From AWTP1-13 sp050248715 (GTDB lineage Bacteria; Pseudomonadota; Alphaproteobacteria; Rhizobiales; Hyphomicrobiaceae): 64,000 nt of DNA. Under the pieces are notes generated by a model that was not told the DNA's origin, did not search any database, and was given only the letters and a program-made list of their open reading frames with translations. Position numbers and translations under genes: made by a program. The stretch is from the NCBI GenBank assembly GCA_050248715.1, contig JBFWRV010000001.1, positions 248,001-312,000 of the forward strand, written 5' to 3'. Of the stretch, positions 45,020 through 53,859 are shown piece by piece (within the stretch, counting starts at the first letter, position 1; every line of letters starts with the position of its first letter).

Positions 45020-46090
45020 ATGGCCGAGAGCACCACCAACCCATCCTCCCCTGAGCTTCGCGCCATGAAGGCGGCGGCGGGGCTCTATCACGCTTACTTC
45101 ACGGGACTGATCCTGACGCTAGTCACGCGTAAGAGCGCGGCGGATGCAGCGGAGTGGGTGCGGTGCACCTTCCGGCACCAGCACCACGAGAAGTTCCTGT
45201 CGAGCTTCGAGAAGCTGGGCTTGAAAGGCATGCCGGACGCGGTGGCGTGCGCGGCCTATCACTATCTCTCCAACAGCGTCGGCGGTGTCGGCGTGGAGTT
45301 CATGCGCGAGAGCGATCGCAAGGCATGGGTCAATTTCGTGCCGCCGCGCTGGATCTATCCGGGCGCCAGCATCTGCGGGGTGCCGAGCGAGGTGTCGCGC
45401 GCGTTCCTCCGCGGCTGGTACGCGCAGAACGGCGTGTCTCTGAAGAACCCGCGGCTCGGCTTCGTGTGCACGGCGCAGACCACGGACGGCCAGCACGGCC
45501 TCTCCGGCTACTTCTTGGAGCACGACCGTGAGCTGGCACCGGAAGAGCGCCTGCAGTTCAAGCCGGGCGAGCTGCCGCCGCCATTCGATGCGAGCAAGGC
45601 GCCACGCCTGCCGGTGGCGTGGACCGCGGAGCGCCTCGCCAAGGCCGAGCGCAACTATGCAATGGAGTACGTGCGCTCGGGGCTGCCGCGGCTTGCCGAG
45701 CTCTTCGGCCCCGCGGAGGCCGTCCACCTCGGGCGCGTGACAGGGCGGCTCGTCGGCGCACAGCTCTATAAGGAGACGGCGGGATTACTGGGCGTCGCGG
45801 CCGGCGGGGCGCAGGAGTTCGGTCGGTACATGTCGGCGCTCGCGGCAGGCGAAGGCGATGCAGCGACGGCGCGGGCGGAGGATGGCAGCGTCATCGTCAC
45901 GCGGAGAGGCTGGCGGCTGACGCGCGGGCTGGGGCCCCTGTCGCCGTCCGTCTTCGAGGGTTGGCACGGGCTGCTGGAAGGGGCGATCGCCGTACACGAC
46001 CGCTTCCTCCTGCTCGAGGTGATGTCGCGGCTCGATCAGGGCGATTCCTCCACGACGTGGCGCATTCGCCGCAGGGCAGGGACCGGATGA
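45020..46090 (+). CDS. conserved protein of unknown function
   Basis: 356-aa soluble protein I cannot assign. Visible features are an N-terminal half with HHEKFLSSFEKLGLKGMP, KAWVNFVPPRWIYPGASI and a GWYAQNGV segment; a Cys in ICGVPSEVS and another in GFVCTAQTTDG; no signal peptide or helix spans. It has local resemblance to amino-thiazoline hydrolase-like proteins in helix order only, which I do not trust. ATG 45020 has GAGG upstream; a GTG at 45005 is an alternative. Alone between two minus-strand genes. Confidence 0.6.
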   Translation: MAESTTNPSSPELRAMKAAAGLYHAYFTGLILTLVTRKSAADAAEWVRCTFRHQHHEKFLSSFEKLGLKGMPDAVACAAYHYLSNSVGGVGVEFMRESDRKAWVNFVPPRWIYPGASICGVPSEVSRAFLRGWYAQNGVSLKNPRLGFVCTAQTTDGQHGLSGYFLEHDRELAPEERLQFKPGELPPPFDASKAPRLPVAWTAERLAKAERNYAMEYVRSGLPRLAELFGPAEAVHLGRVTGRLVGAQLYKETAGLLGVAAGGAQEFGRYMSALAAGEGDAATARAEDGSVIVTRRGWRLTRGLGPLSPSVFEGWHGLLEGAIAVHDRFLLLEVMSRLDQGDSSTTWRIRRRAGTG

Positions 46091-46111
46091 GTATCGGGGC
46101 CTGTCTTGTTC

Positions 46112-46143
46112 ACCCCGCCTTAACCCCTCCCCAAAAAGCGGGG
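46112..46143. terminator. possible bidirectional terminator stem
   Basis: Arms CCCCGC and GCGGGG flank a loop with TTAACCCCTCCCCAAAAA, between the convergent 356-aa gene and the diguanylate cyclase. There is no strong T-run, so Rho-independent action is uncertain; it may be a piece of the CCCTCCCC repeat. Confidence 0.4.
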
Positions 46144-46166
46144 CGCAGTACGGAAGTCGACGCGCC

Positions 46167-47090
46167 TCAAGCGGCGACGGCGTGATCGGCAGCGACGCGG
46201 TTACGGCCCGTGCACTTGGCCTCGTAGAGCTTGGCGTCGGCACGATGCACGAGGTCGTCGCAGCTGTCGCCCGCCGTGAGCTCGGCGACGCCGAAAGAGG
46301 CGGTGACCTTGCCGATCTGCTGCCCGCTCTCGCTCACCGCCAGCTGCTTGGCCTCGAGCTGGCTGCGCATGCGCTCGGTCACCTGCATCGCGTATTCGAG
46401 CTCGGTGCCGGGCAGGATGACGGCGAACTCCTCGCCTCCGTAGCGGGCGATGATATCGCTGGAGCGTGCGTTGTCGACCAGAACGCGCGCGAACATCTTG
46501 AGGATCTCGTCGCCGATCTTGTGGCCGAAGACATCGTTGACCTTCTTGAAATTATCGATGTCTGCCATGACCAGCGTAAGCGCCCGGCTGCGGGCGCGAG
46601 CCTCCTTTACTTCCCTCGCCAGGCTCTCGTCGAAGCGACGGCGGTTGCTGAGAGAGGTCAGAGGGTCGCGCATGCCCATCTCGCGCGCCTCGGCGAGATT
46701 GGAGCGCAGGTTGTCGATTTGCGACTTCGACTGTTCGAGGCTCTTCTTCAGCTCACGCGCCTCGTTCTGCATCTTGTTGTTCTCTGCAAGAAGGAACTTG
46801 ACGATCACGCCGATCTCAGCGGGGGTGGCGAGTTTCGGCAGGCTCCGATCGGCCTCCGCCAGCGTGACCGAATAGCGCTCGCCAGCGTCGATGTAGCCCC
46901 GCACCAGCTTCAGGATCGCGGTCGTCTCGCCGTCGAGCTGCTTGGCGGCAGCGGCGATCTTGGGCGCCACCTGCCTGCCAGCTTCCGCGGCGGACTTGGG
47001 AGACTTGTGCTGCAACTCGCGCCAGACCAGCACACCGAAACCGGCGAGACTCAACAGCAAGAGGCCCGCCAGGCACGCCTCAACCGTCAT
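46167..47090 (-). CDS. membrane-anchored diguanylate cyclase (GGDEF)
   Basis: 307-aa protein: one N-terminal helix (EACLAGLLLLSLAGFGVLVW), a helical/coiled linker (about residues 30-150), then a GGDEF domain with active site YGGEEF near residue 220 and the product-inhibition I-site RSSD five residues before it. It should make c-di-GMP and be feedback inhibited. The linker ending KKSLEQSKSQIDNLRSNLAEA (shortened) suggests dimerisation. A GTG at 47180 would add 30 residues; the ATG at 47090 is preferred because it sits just before the helix. Last gene of the thiF-HAD-GGDEF run. Confidence 0.85.
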   Translation of the reverse strand: MTVEACLAGLLLLSLAGFGVLVWRELQHKSPKSAAEAGRQVAPKIAAAAKQLDGETTAILKLVRGYIDAGERYSVTLAEADRSLPKLATPAEIGVIVKFLLAENNKMQNEARELKKSLEQSKSQIDNLRSNLAEAREMGMRDPLTSLSNRRRFDESLAREVKEARARSRALTLVMADIDNFKKVNDVFGHKIGDEILKMFARVLVDNARSSDIIARYGGEEFAVILPGTELEYAMQVTERMRSQLEAKQLAVSESGQQIGKVTASFGVAELTAGDSCDDLVHRADAKLYEAKCTGRNRVAADHAVAA

Positions 47091-47297
47091 GAAATTGAAG
47101 AGGAACAATGTCCACGCCCCCCACCGGCCGCTTTGATCATGCAACCGCAGCTGCAAGAAGCAGCCGCGATGCTCCCACACCCCAAGCGCGACGGATTGTA
47201 GGACCGATTAACTCTCATCTCGTTAATGGCCCGCGGTGGCGTGCGGCCGTGGCGGGAGCGGCCCGGAGCACGGGCCGCGGGCATCCTCGCCCGCGCC

Positions 47298-48002
47298 TCA
47301 GGCAAGCTCCGGACGTCCCGGCAGATCGTTGATGCTTTCGAGAATCAGGTCGGCCAGATCTTCGAAATCCTCGCGGCCGCTGGTGCCCGACAGCACACCC
47401 ACGTTGAGGCCGACGGCGGCGGCCCGGCCGAGGGCCAGGTCGTGAATGGCATCACCGACCACGGCAACCTCTGCAGGCTCGACATGCACATGCGCGCAGA
47501 AGCCCAACGCCATGCGCGGATCGGGCTTGGACCCGAACCCGGAGTCGCAGCCAACGGTGAAATCGAAGAAGTGCAGGATGTCGTGGGGAGCAAGCGACGC
47601 CTCCAGCCCGCCAGCGGAGTCATTAGTGGCGATGCCAAGCCGAAACCCCCGACGCTTCAGTTCAACAATCGTGTCGCGGGCACCGGCGATGAGGGTGGAA
47701 TGCCGGGCGCCGCCGGCACAAAAGATGCGCTCGATGCCGGCGACCAATCTCTCCGCGGGGGCGACCTCGGGGTGCCGGGCGAAAGCCCGGGCGATGTCGA
47801 GGAAGTCGCCAGCGGCGAGTGCCGTTCCGGGCGTGACGCGGTCTGTGACGGGGTCATGGCCACCGAGCCGCAGCAGGTCATCGGCCAGCCCCTGGCTGCC
47901 CCGCGCGGCGTAGAGTGAGGCCTCGCGGTTGATCGGAACCCACGTTCGCCAGTAGTCGATGATGGTGCCGTCCTTGTCGAGAAGGATGCCGCGAATCGCC
48001 AT
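47298..48002 (-). CDS. HAD family hydrolase (phosphoglycolate-phosphatase-like)
   Basis: 234-aa HAD phosphatase. Motif I reads LLDKDGTIID (DxDGT with the nucleophile Asp), motif II LGIATNDS, motif III the Lys in GSKPDPRM, motif IV VVGDAIHDL. The cap lies between motifs I and II. It is 19 bp downstream of the ThiF-like gene and likely cotranscribed. Substrate not identifiable; Gph-like activity is one option. Confidence 0.87.
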   Translation of the reverse strand: MAIRGILLDKDGTIIDYWRTWVPINREASLYAARGSQGLADDLLRLGGHDPVTDRVTPGTALAAGDFLDIARAFARHPEVAPAERLVAGIERIFCAGGARHSTLIAGARDTIVELKRRGFRLGIATNDSAGGLEASLAPHDILHFFDFTVGCDSGFGSKPDPRMALGFCAHVHVEPAEVAVVGDAIHDLALGRAAAVGLNVGVLSGTSGREDFEDLADLILESINDLPGRPELA

Positions 48003-48021
48003 GCCTGCCGCCTCCGCTGCC

Positions 48022-48855
48022 TCAGGCTGCGCAGACGGCGCCCTGGCCGACCCCGGCGTGGATGGAGAGATCGCGGATGGTCGGCGCCTTGCCCGACAGC
48101 GGATTGGCCGGATCCCACGCTACCTTGATCTCGTTAAAGCGGGCGTTGCTGGCATCGTAGAGGAGGAGGCGGCCGGCCAGCCCCTCGCCGATGCCGACGA
48201 TCTCCTTCAGCACCTCGGTTGCCTGCAGCGTGCCCATCACGCCGACGGCAGCACCCAGCACGCCGACCTCGGCGCAGTTGGCGACCGTGCCCGGCGGCGG
48301 AGGCTCTGGGAAAATGCAGCGGTAGGTGGGATAGGGCTCGCCGTCGGGGCCGGTCTCGTGCGGCTTGAGGGTGGTGATGTAACCGTCAAAGGGGCCAACG
48401 GCGGCGAAGACGAGGGGGCGTTTGGCCAAGTAGCAGGCATCGCTGACGAGATAGCGGGTGGCGAAGTTGTCGGAACCGTCGGCAACGATGTCGTAGCGGC
48501 CGATCAGGTCGAGGGCGTTGCCGGCGTCGATGCGAGTGTCGTGGGTCTCGACCCGGACGTGCGGATTGAGCCTGGCGATCGTCTCCCTGGCGCTCTCGAC
48601 CTTGGAGACGCCAACGTGGTCGGTGTCGTGCACGATCTGGCGCTGCAGATTATCGAGCGAGACCCGATCGTCGTCGACGATGCCGATGGTGCCGACGCCA
48701 GCCGCGGCAAGGTACATGAGCAGAGGTGCGCCGAGGCCGCCGGCGCCGATCACCAGCACGCTCGCGGCCTTGAGCCGCTGCTGGCCCTGGCCGCCGACCT
48801 CTCGCAGCACCAGATGCCGCTTGTAGCGTTCGATCTCCTCGGGGGTTAAGGCCAT
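48022..48855 (-). CDS. ThiF/MoeB/HesA family adenylyltransferase without zinc cysteines
   Basis: 277-aa E1-like enzyme. ATP-binding GAGGLGAPLLMYLAAAGVG near residue 40, DDDRVSLDNLQRQI, and the catalytic-Cys loop ANCAEVGVLGAAVG are in place. The CxxC pairs that bind zinc in E. coli MoeB are missing (only YRC remains, and the C-terminus has none). No rhodanese domain. It should adenylate the C-terminal Gly of a ThiS/MoaD-like protein or small carrier. A GGGAGGG site precedes ATG 48855. Confidence 0.85.
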   Translation of the reverse strand: MALTPEEIERYKRHLVLREVGGQGQQRLKAASVLVIGAGGLGAPLLMYLAAAGVGTIGIVDDDRVSLDNLQRQIVHDTDHVGVSKVESARETIARLNPHVRVETHDTRIDAGNALDLIGRYDIVADGSDNFATRYLVSDACYLAKRPLVFAAVGPFDGYITTLKPHETGPDGEPYPTYRCIFPEPPPPGTVANCAEVGVLGAAVGVMGTLQATEVLKEIVGIGEGLAGRLLLYDASNARFNEIKVAWDPANPLSGKAPTIRDLSIHAGVGQGAVCAA

Positions 48856-49131
48856 GCTGTCGCCCTCCCTCGTCTGCCTGTTTCGAGCGCGGCTTATAGC
48901 AGATTGACCGACGCCGGTCGCCTCACAGCGGCGTGGCCCGCACAGGCCGTCTTTCCCGCAAGCGCGAAGCGCCTCTGCGGGAATTTTGCCCCAGGACCGC
49001 CCGCGTCGTGCGCGGATCGATGCCTGAACTGCCCGTGCTTGGGGGCATGAGGGAACGCTGGCCAACGCCCGCGTCAGCGCCTATTTTGGCGCCCGTTTGC
49101 GCATCCATGCGCTGAACCCAAGAGACATCCG
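48856..49131. other. 276-bp divergent gap between thiF-like and hisC
   Basis: Contains a stem TCCCGCA (about 48954-48960) / TGCGGGA (48976-48982) followed by ATTTTG on the plus strand. This has terminator form, but no gene points into it, so it may end an unseen small transcript or be a repeat remnant. Promoters of both flanking genes must be here. Confidence 0.5.
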
Positions 49132-50232
49132 ATGACCAAGAACGGCCCCGTACCCCAGCCGGGCATCCTCGACATCAGCGCCTACGTGCCGGGTGAAAGC
49201 AGCGCCCCGGGCGGAGTGAAGCCGATAAAGCTCTCATCCAACGAGACGCCGCTGGGCCCGAGCCCCAGGGCGGTGGCGGCATTCAAGGCCGAGGCCGAGC
49301 ATCTGGACCGCTATCCCGACGGCGCGGCCACGGCGCTGCGCGCTGCCGTGGGGAGGCTCTACGGCCTCGATCCGGCCCGCATCGTCTGCGGCAGCGGCTC
49401 CGATGAGCTGATCAACCTTCTCGCCCACGCCTACGTCGGCCCCGGGTACGAAGCCGTCTACAGCGAGCACGGCTTCCTCATGTACAAGATTGCCACGCTG
49501 GCGAGCGGCGGCATGCCCGTGTCGGTCCCCGAGAAGAGCTACAAGGCCGACGTGGACGCAATCCTGGCGCGGGTGGGCCCCAAGACCAGGATCGTGTTCC
49601 TCGCCAATCCGAATAACCCGACCGGCACCTACCTGCCCCACGATGAGGTGCGGCGCTTGCACAAGGGCTTGCCGTCCAGCACCCTGCTGGTGCTGGACGC
49701 GGCCTATTGCGAGTACGTGCGCCGCAACGACTACGAGGCTGGCCTGGAGCTCGTCGCCACCACCGAGAACACGGTGATGACGCGCACGTTCTCCAAGATC
49801 TACGGCCTCGCCGCCCTGCGGCTGGGCTGGGCCTATTGCCCGGCCGGTGTCGCAGACGTCCTCAACCGCACGCGCGGCCCCTTCAACGTCAACGCCCCGG
49901 CGATCGCCGCTGGAGTGGCGGCGCTCGAGGACAAGGCCTATCTCGAGCGTGCCGTGGCGCACAACGACACGTGGCTTCCCTGGGTGACGGCCGAGATCGG
50001 CAAGCTCGGGCTCGAGGTGACGCCGAGCGTGGGCAACTTCGTGCTGATCCACTTCCCGGCCACCAAGGGCCGCGACGCCGCCTCCGCCGATGAATACCTG
50101 AAGGCGCGCGGCATCATCCTGCGCCGCGTGGCGGCCTACGGCCTGCCCAACTGCCTGCGCATGACCATCGGCACCGAGGACGACAACCACAAGGTCGTCG
50201 CGGCCTTGGCGAGCTTTCTGGGGCGCGCGTAA
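49132..50232 (+). CDS. hisC: histidinol-phosphate aminotransferase
   Basis: 366-aa class I/II PLP aminotransferase. Typical are KLSSNETPLGPSP, the PLP-binding YSEHGFLMYK region, NPNNPTGTYL, and the Schiff-base Lys in RTFSKIYGLAALRLGW. HisC converts imidazole-acetol phosphate to histidinol phosphate and often also transaminates aromatic keto acids. Its placement in a TAATG overlap with tyrA suggests the second role here. Confidence 0.93.
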   Translation: MTKNGPVPQPGILDISAYVPGESSAPGGVKPIKLSSNETPLGPSPRAVAAFKAEAEHLDRYPDGAATALRAAVGRLYGLDPARIVCGSGSDELINLLAHAYVGPGYEAVYSEHGFLMYKIATLASGGMPVSVPEKSYKADVDAILARVGPKTRIVFLANPNNPTGTYLPHDEVRRLHKGLPSSTLLVLDAAYCEYVRRNDYEAGLELVATTENTVMTRTFSKIYGLAALRLGWAYCPAGVADVLNRTRGPFNVNAPAIAAGVAALEDKAYLERAVAHNDTWLPWVTAEIGKLGLEVTPSVGNFVLIHFPATKGRDAASADEYLKARGIILRRVAAYGLPNCLRMTIGTEDDNHKVVAALASFLGRA

Positions 50233-51167
50233 TGGCCCAGATGTTCGAACGCGTGGCTCTGATCGGCCTCGGCCTGATCGGATCATCACTCAGTCACGCC
50301 ATGCGGCGGGCGGGGCTTGCGCGCACTATTGCCGGCCACGCGCAGAGCGAGAGGACGCGCACCACGGCACTGCGGATCGGCCTTGTCAGTTCTGCGTATG
50401 CGACGGCGGCGGAGGCCGCGCGCGATGCCGATCTCGTCGTCTTGTGCGTGCCTGTCGGCGTCTGCGGCACTGTCGGCCGGGACATTGGACCGAGCCTGAA
50501 ACCCGGCGCCATCCTGACCGATGTCGGCTCGGTGAAGGGCGCCGTGCTCCGCGATGTGGCGCCGTTCGTGCCCGAGGGCGTACACTTCATACCGGGGCAT
50601 CCGATCGCCGGTACGGAGCATTCGGGCCCGGAATCGGGCTTTGCCGAGCTGTTCGACGGCCGCTGGTGCGTGCTGACGCCGCCGCCGGGGGCAAGCCCGG
50701 GCGCCGTCGAGGCGCTCGCAGCCTTCTGGAAGGCCTGCGGCTCGCACGTGGAGGTGATGGACGCGCAGCACCACGACCTCGTGCTCGCAATCACCAGCCA
50801 CGTGCCGCACCTCATCGCCTACAACATCGTCAACACCGCGCGGCACCTCGAGAAGGTGACCGACACGGAGGTGATCAAGTTCTCGGCGGGCGGCTTCCGC
50901 GACTTCACGCGCATCGCCGCGTCCGACCCGGTCATGTGGCGCGACGTGTTTCTCAACAACAAGGAGGCTGTTCTGGAGATGCTGGGCCGCTTCAGCGAGG
51001 ATCTGACCACGTTGCAGCGCGCCATCCGCTTCGCCGACGGCGACACCCTGCACAAGCTGTTCGTGGAAGCCCGCGCCACCCGGCGCGGCATCATCCAGGC
51101 CGGCCAGGACACGGCCGCCCCCGACTTCGGCCGCCCGCACGGCCCGACGAAGCCGACGAGCGCATGA
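50232..51167 (+). CDS. tyrA: prephenate/arogenate dehydrogenase family protein
   Basis: 311-aa TyrA-like dehydrogenase: NAD-binding ALIGLGLIGSSLSHAM at the start, DVGSVKGAVLRDVAP, the substrate region HPIAGTEHSGPESGF, and SHVPHLIAYNI. It oxidises prephenate (or arogenate) towards tyrosine. Its start overlaps the hisC stop by one base, so translation is coupled. No chorismate mutase is fused. Confidence 0.94.
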   Translation: MAQMFERVALIGLGLIGSSLSHAMRRAGLARTIAGHAQSERTRTTALRIGLVSSAYATAAEAARDADLVVLCVPVGVCGTVGRDIGPSLKPGAILTDVGSVKGAVLRDVAPFVPEGVHFIPGHPIAGTEHSGPESGFAELFDGRWCVLTPPPGASPGAVEALAAFWKACGSHVEVMDAQHHDLVLAITSHVPHLIAYNIVNTARHLEKVTDTEVIKFSAGGFRDFTRIAASDPVMWRDVFLNNKEAVLEMLGRFSEDLTTLQRAIRFADGDTLHKLFVEARATRRGIIQAGQDTAAPDFGRPHGPTKPTSA

Positions 51168-51187
51168 AGACCCCAGCTAGGTGCGTT

Positions 51188-51313
51188 CCCTCCCCCGTCA
51201 CGCCGGAGGCGTACCTCCGGCACGATGTTGGGGAGGAACAGGGAGGGGGGACTCCCAAACCTCCAATGTCGGGCTTCGCCCCATCCCTAACCTCTCCCCA
51301 CAAGGAGGGAAGG
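51188..51313. repeat. bipartite palindromic element in front of chaC
   Basis: Left half CCCTCCCCC...GGGGAGG (51188-51236) with an inner GCCGGAGG/CCTCCGGC stem at 51202-51221; right half CCTCTCCCCACAAGGAGGGAAGG ends at 51313. The last bases, AAGGAGGGAAGGGA, serve as the Shine-Dalgarno of the chaC start at 51316. Confidence 0.75.
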
Positions 51314-51315
51314 GA

Positions 51316-51996
51316 ATGACCAGTGCCGATCACGACCTCTGGGTGTTCGGCTACGGCTCGCTGATGTGGCGGCCGGGGTTTGCCTACGAGGAGGCGCGGC
51401 ACGCGCGCCTCGCCGGCTATCGGCGCTGCTTCTGCATCTATTCTGTCTACCACCGCGGATCGCGTGAGCGACCGGGTCTCGTGCTGGGGCTCGACCGAGG
51501 CGGGGCCTGCGAGGGGATCGCCTATCGCGTGACGGCCGCCAATGCAGTCGCGACCACGCACTACTTGCGTGCGCGCGAGCAGGTCAACGGCGTGTACCGC
51601 GAGGCGCACGTGCCGGTGGAGCTGATCAAGGGGCCGCACCATCAGGTCACAGCGCTCACATACATTGTCGAGCGCGCGCACCCGAACTATGCCGGCCGGC
51701 TGCCGATCTCCCTCGAAGCGCGCCTGATACACGGCGCCAAGGGCCTGTCCGGCGCCAACCTCGACTATTTTCTCAGCACGCTGCGGCATCTGCAGGAGCT
51801 CGAGATCCGTGAGCGCGACCTGGAGCGGCTATTGGCCCTCATCGGCCCGCATGCGGCGCGCTTCGCGCCCCCCGGCGCGGCAAGCCCGCATACGGCAGCC
51901 ATGGTGCGGCTGGCGCGCCTCAAGAAACCCCTGCGCAGGGCCAAACTCCCGCGCGGCGACCGGCGCTTCCTGCACCGGCTTCGCATGAGCGACTGA
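51316..51996 (+). CDS. chaC: ChaC-type gamma-glutamylcyclotransferase
   Basis: 226-aa ChaC family enzyme that degrades glutathione to 5-oxoproline and Cys-Gly. VFGYGSLMWRPGF (the gamma-glutamyl-binding loop) opens the domain; the catalytic Glu is in YLRAREQVNGVYR. The C-terminal Arg/Lys-rich tail (KKPLRRAKLPRGDRRF) is longer than in E. coli. Start 51316 is set by the ribosome site supplied by the adjacent repeat. Confidence 0.9.
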   Translation: MTSADHDLWVFGYGSLMWRPGFAYEEARHARLAGYRRCFCIYSVYHRGSRERPGLVLGLDRGGACEGIAYRVTAANAVATTHYLRAREQVNGVYREAHVPVELIKGPHHQVTALTYIVERAHPNYAGRLPISLEARLIHGAKGLSGANLDYFLSTLRHLQELEIRERDLERLLALIGPHAARFAPPGAASPHTAAMVRLARLKKPLRRAKLPRGDRRFLHRLRMSD

Positions 51997-52024
51997 CCTG
52001 CCGCAGCAGGACGGCGCAAACGCC

Positions 52025-52546
52025 TTAGTCGCTTCCCAGTAGGCCCTTCGCCATCAGCACTTCGTCGTAGTAACGGCCGTCGTGCTTCAGGGCATGCTTC
52101 TCGACGCCATAGTCCACAAAGCCCAGGCTGGCATACAGGGTCCTCGCTCGCGCGTTGTCCCGCACGACGGTGAGCTGGATGAGCTCGACGTGCTGGCGCG
52201 CGACGTTGCATATGGCCTCGACGAGCTGCCTTGCGGCTCCTGAGCTCCTAGCCGCGGAGCGAACGTACATGCCCCACAGCAGGCCCTTGTGGGCGCGCTT
52301 CGAACCTTGCTGGACGGCAAACCCGGCCATCCCGACGAGGTGCGTGTCCCGAAATACGCCGAGCACCGTGGAGCTGCGCAGTCGATCGGCATACCACTGC
52401 TGCGGCTGCGCGTTTTCGGCCTCGAAGGTGCTGCCGAACGCTTCGGGGTGAGCTCTGAGAGCTTCCAGGCGAATGTCGCGGTACAGCGCGACATCGGCCG
52501 CGTCATCGTGTGCCAAGCGGCGTATCTCGACGTGAGCTGCGCTCAT
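52025..52546 (-). CDS. GNAT family N-acetyltransferase
   Basis: 173-aa acetyltransferase: MSAAHVEIRRLAHDDAAD at the start, LVGMAGFAVQQGSKRAHKG (beta-4), YVRSAARSSGAARQLVE (motif A, unusually S-rich before the loop), and NARARTLYASLGFVDYG near the end, a RimI/PanZ-type arrangement. AAGGACGAGAGG precedes ATG 52546. Substrate unknown. Convergent with chaC. Confidence 0.87.
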   Translation of the reverse strand: MSAAHVEIRRLAHDDAADVALYRDIRLEALRAHPEAFGSTFEAENAQPQQWYADRLRSSTVLGVFRDTHLVGMAGFAVQQGSKRAHKGLLWGMYVRSAARSSGAARQLVEAICNVARQHVELIQLTVVRDNARARTLYASLGFVDYGVEKHALKHDGRYYDEVLMAKGLLGSD

Positions 52547-52605
52547 CCTCTCGTCCTTCGTGGACAACCCGCCCTTCGATCCTTCGCGGCGACGGCGCGC
52601 CGCCT

Positions 52606-53652
52606 TTACGTCCGCCGCAGGCGAGAAATCGCGATCAAGGTCAGGATCTCGAACAGCATCTGCGCACCGGCTTGGGCGGTATTGCTGGTCGCATCGTACT
52701 GCGGCGCCACCTCGACGACATCGCCGCCGACAATATCGAGCCCGACGCAGCCGCGCACCAGTTCCATGGCTTCGCGCGTGCTTAAGCCGCCAGGCTCCGG
52801 AGTGCCGGTGCCGGGTGCGAACGCCGGGTCGAGGCTGTCGACGTCGAAGGAGATGTAGGTCGGACCGCCGGCCGCGACCTCCCGGATTCTCTGAATGGTC
52901 CGGGCGGCACCCAGCTCCGCAAATTCCTCGGCGTGGATCACGGTCATGCCGCTGGCGTAGGAGAACTCCCAAAGGTACTCGGCACCCCCGCGGATCCCGA
53001 TCTGGATGGTGCGCTCGGGATCCAGCACACCGTCCAGCACTGCCTGCCGGAACGGACCGCCGTGGTGGAACTTGGAGCCCTCGAAGGGTCCGCCCGTGTC
53101 GCAATGGGCGTCGATGTGCACCAGCCCCACGGGCGCCCTGGCACCGACTGCCTTGAGGATTGGCAGCGTGATCGAATGATCTCCGCCCACGCTCAGCGGC
53201 GCCACGCCTGCGGCCGCGATCTTGCTAAAGAAGGCCTCGATGTCCTGGTGGCTCTCCTCCAGACTGAACCGGCTGCGGAAAGGAACATCGCCCACGTCGG
53301 CCGCCTTGATCTCGGCGAGCGGTGCCAGGCGATGCACATGGTGGTAGGGGCCCATGCGCTCGATGCTTCGCACGGCCCGCGGACCGAGGCGCGCGCCGGC
53401 CCGGTTGGTGACGCCCAGGTCCAAGGGTACGCCCACCAGCGCGACGTCGAGGCCGCCAAGATCAGGCTCGGCAAGGGCGCCCGGCCGCAGCGGTGCGCCG
53501 AGGAAAGTTGAGACGCCCTCGTAGGGCTTCGGGCGGCGGTCGGTGCCTGCGAACACCTTCTCGGTGATTTTGCGGAATTCAGGATCGTACGACTGTCCGG
53601 GCGCAGCGTTCGCGTACTTGGCGCGCAATTCATCCAGCTTCGTGCGATCCAT
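52606..53652 (-). CDS. agmatinase/ureohydrolase family protein
   Basis: 348-aa ureohydrolase. Binuclear metal motifs are GGDHS, HIDAHCD (DAHxD) and SFDVDSLDPAFAPGTGTPEPGG, trimmed; the last carries the substrate loop. The length includes about 50 N-terminal residues beyond E. coli SpeB. It could hydrolyse agmatine, guanidinobutyrate or a related guanidine. GNAT lies 59 bp downstream. Specificity cannot be read from sequence. Confidence 0.88.
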   Translation of the reverse strand: MDRTKLDELRAKYANAAPGQSYDPEFRKITEKVFAGTDRRPKPYEGVSTFLGAPLRPGALAEPDLGGLDVALVGVPLDLGVTNRAGARLGPRAVRSIERMGPYHHVHRLAPLAEIKAADVGDVPFRSRFSLEESHQDIEAFFSKIAAAGVAPLSVGGDHSITLPILKAVGARAPVGLVHIDAHCDTGGPFEGSKFHHGGPFRQAVLDGVLDPERTIQIGIRGGAEYLWEFSYASGMTVIHAEEFAELGAARTIQRIREVAAGGPTYISFDVDSLDPAFAPGTGTPEPGGLSTREAMELVRGCVGLDIVGGDVVEVAPQYDATSNTAQAGAQMLFEILTLIAISRLRRT

Positions 53653-53859
53653 GGTCGGGCCCAATCGGTGTTGCGGGCAAGCGACGCCGCGCGCGCCGAA
53701 GATTACCGCAAGGTTTCGCGCGAATCCCGCCGCGGACATGTTAATCCGTTGTTATCCACGACGAAGCCCGCAATTTTCTGCAACTTGCACGGAAGAAGGA
53801 ACTTGTTAGGGGCGGCCCCCGATAATCCTGCTCTCGCGCAGATTCTTGGGAGATCCCGC
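53653..53859. other. divergent control region, ureohydrolase and GGDEF-EAL
   Basis: 207 bp between two divergent starts. It is richer in A/T than the surroundings around 53740-53800 (GTTATCC, AATTTTCTGC), suggesting the promoters lie there. The GGDEF-EAL frame is open through this stretch, which is why a more upstream start is conceivable. Confidence 0.4.
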
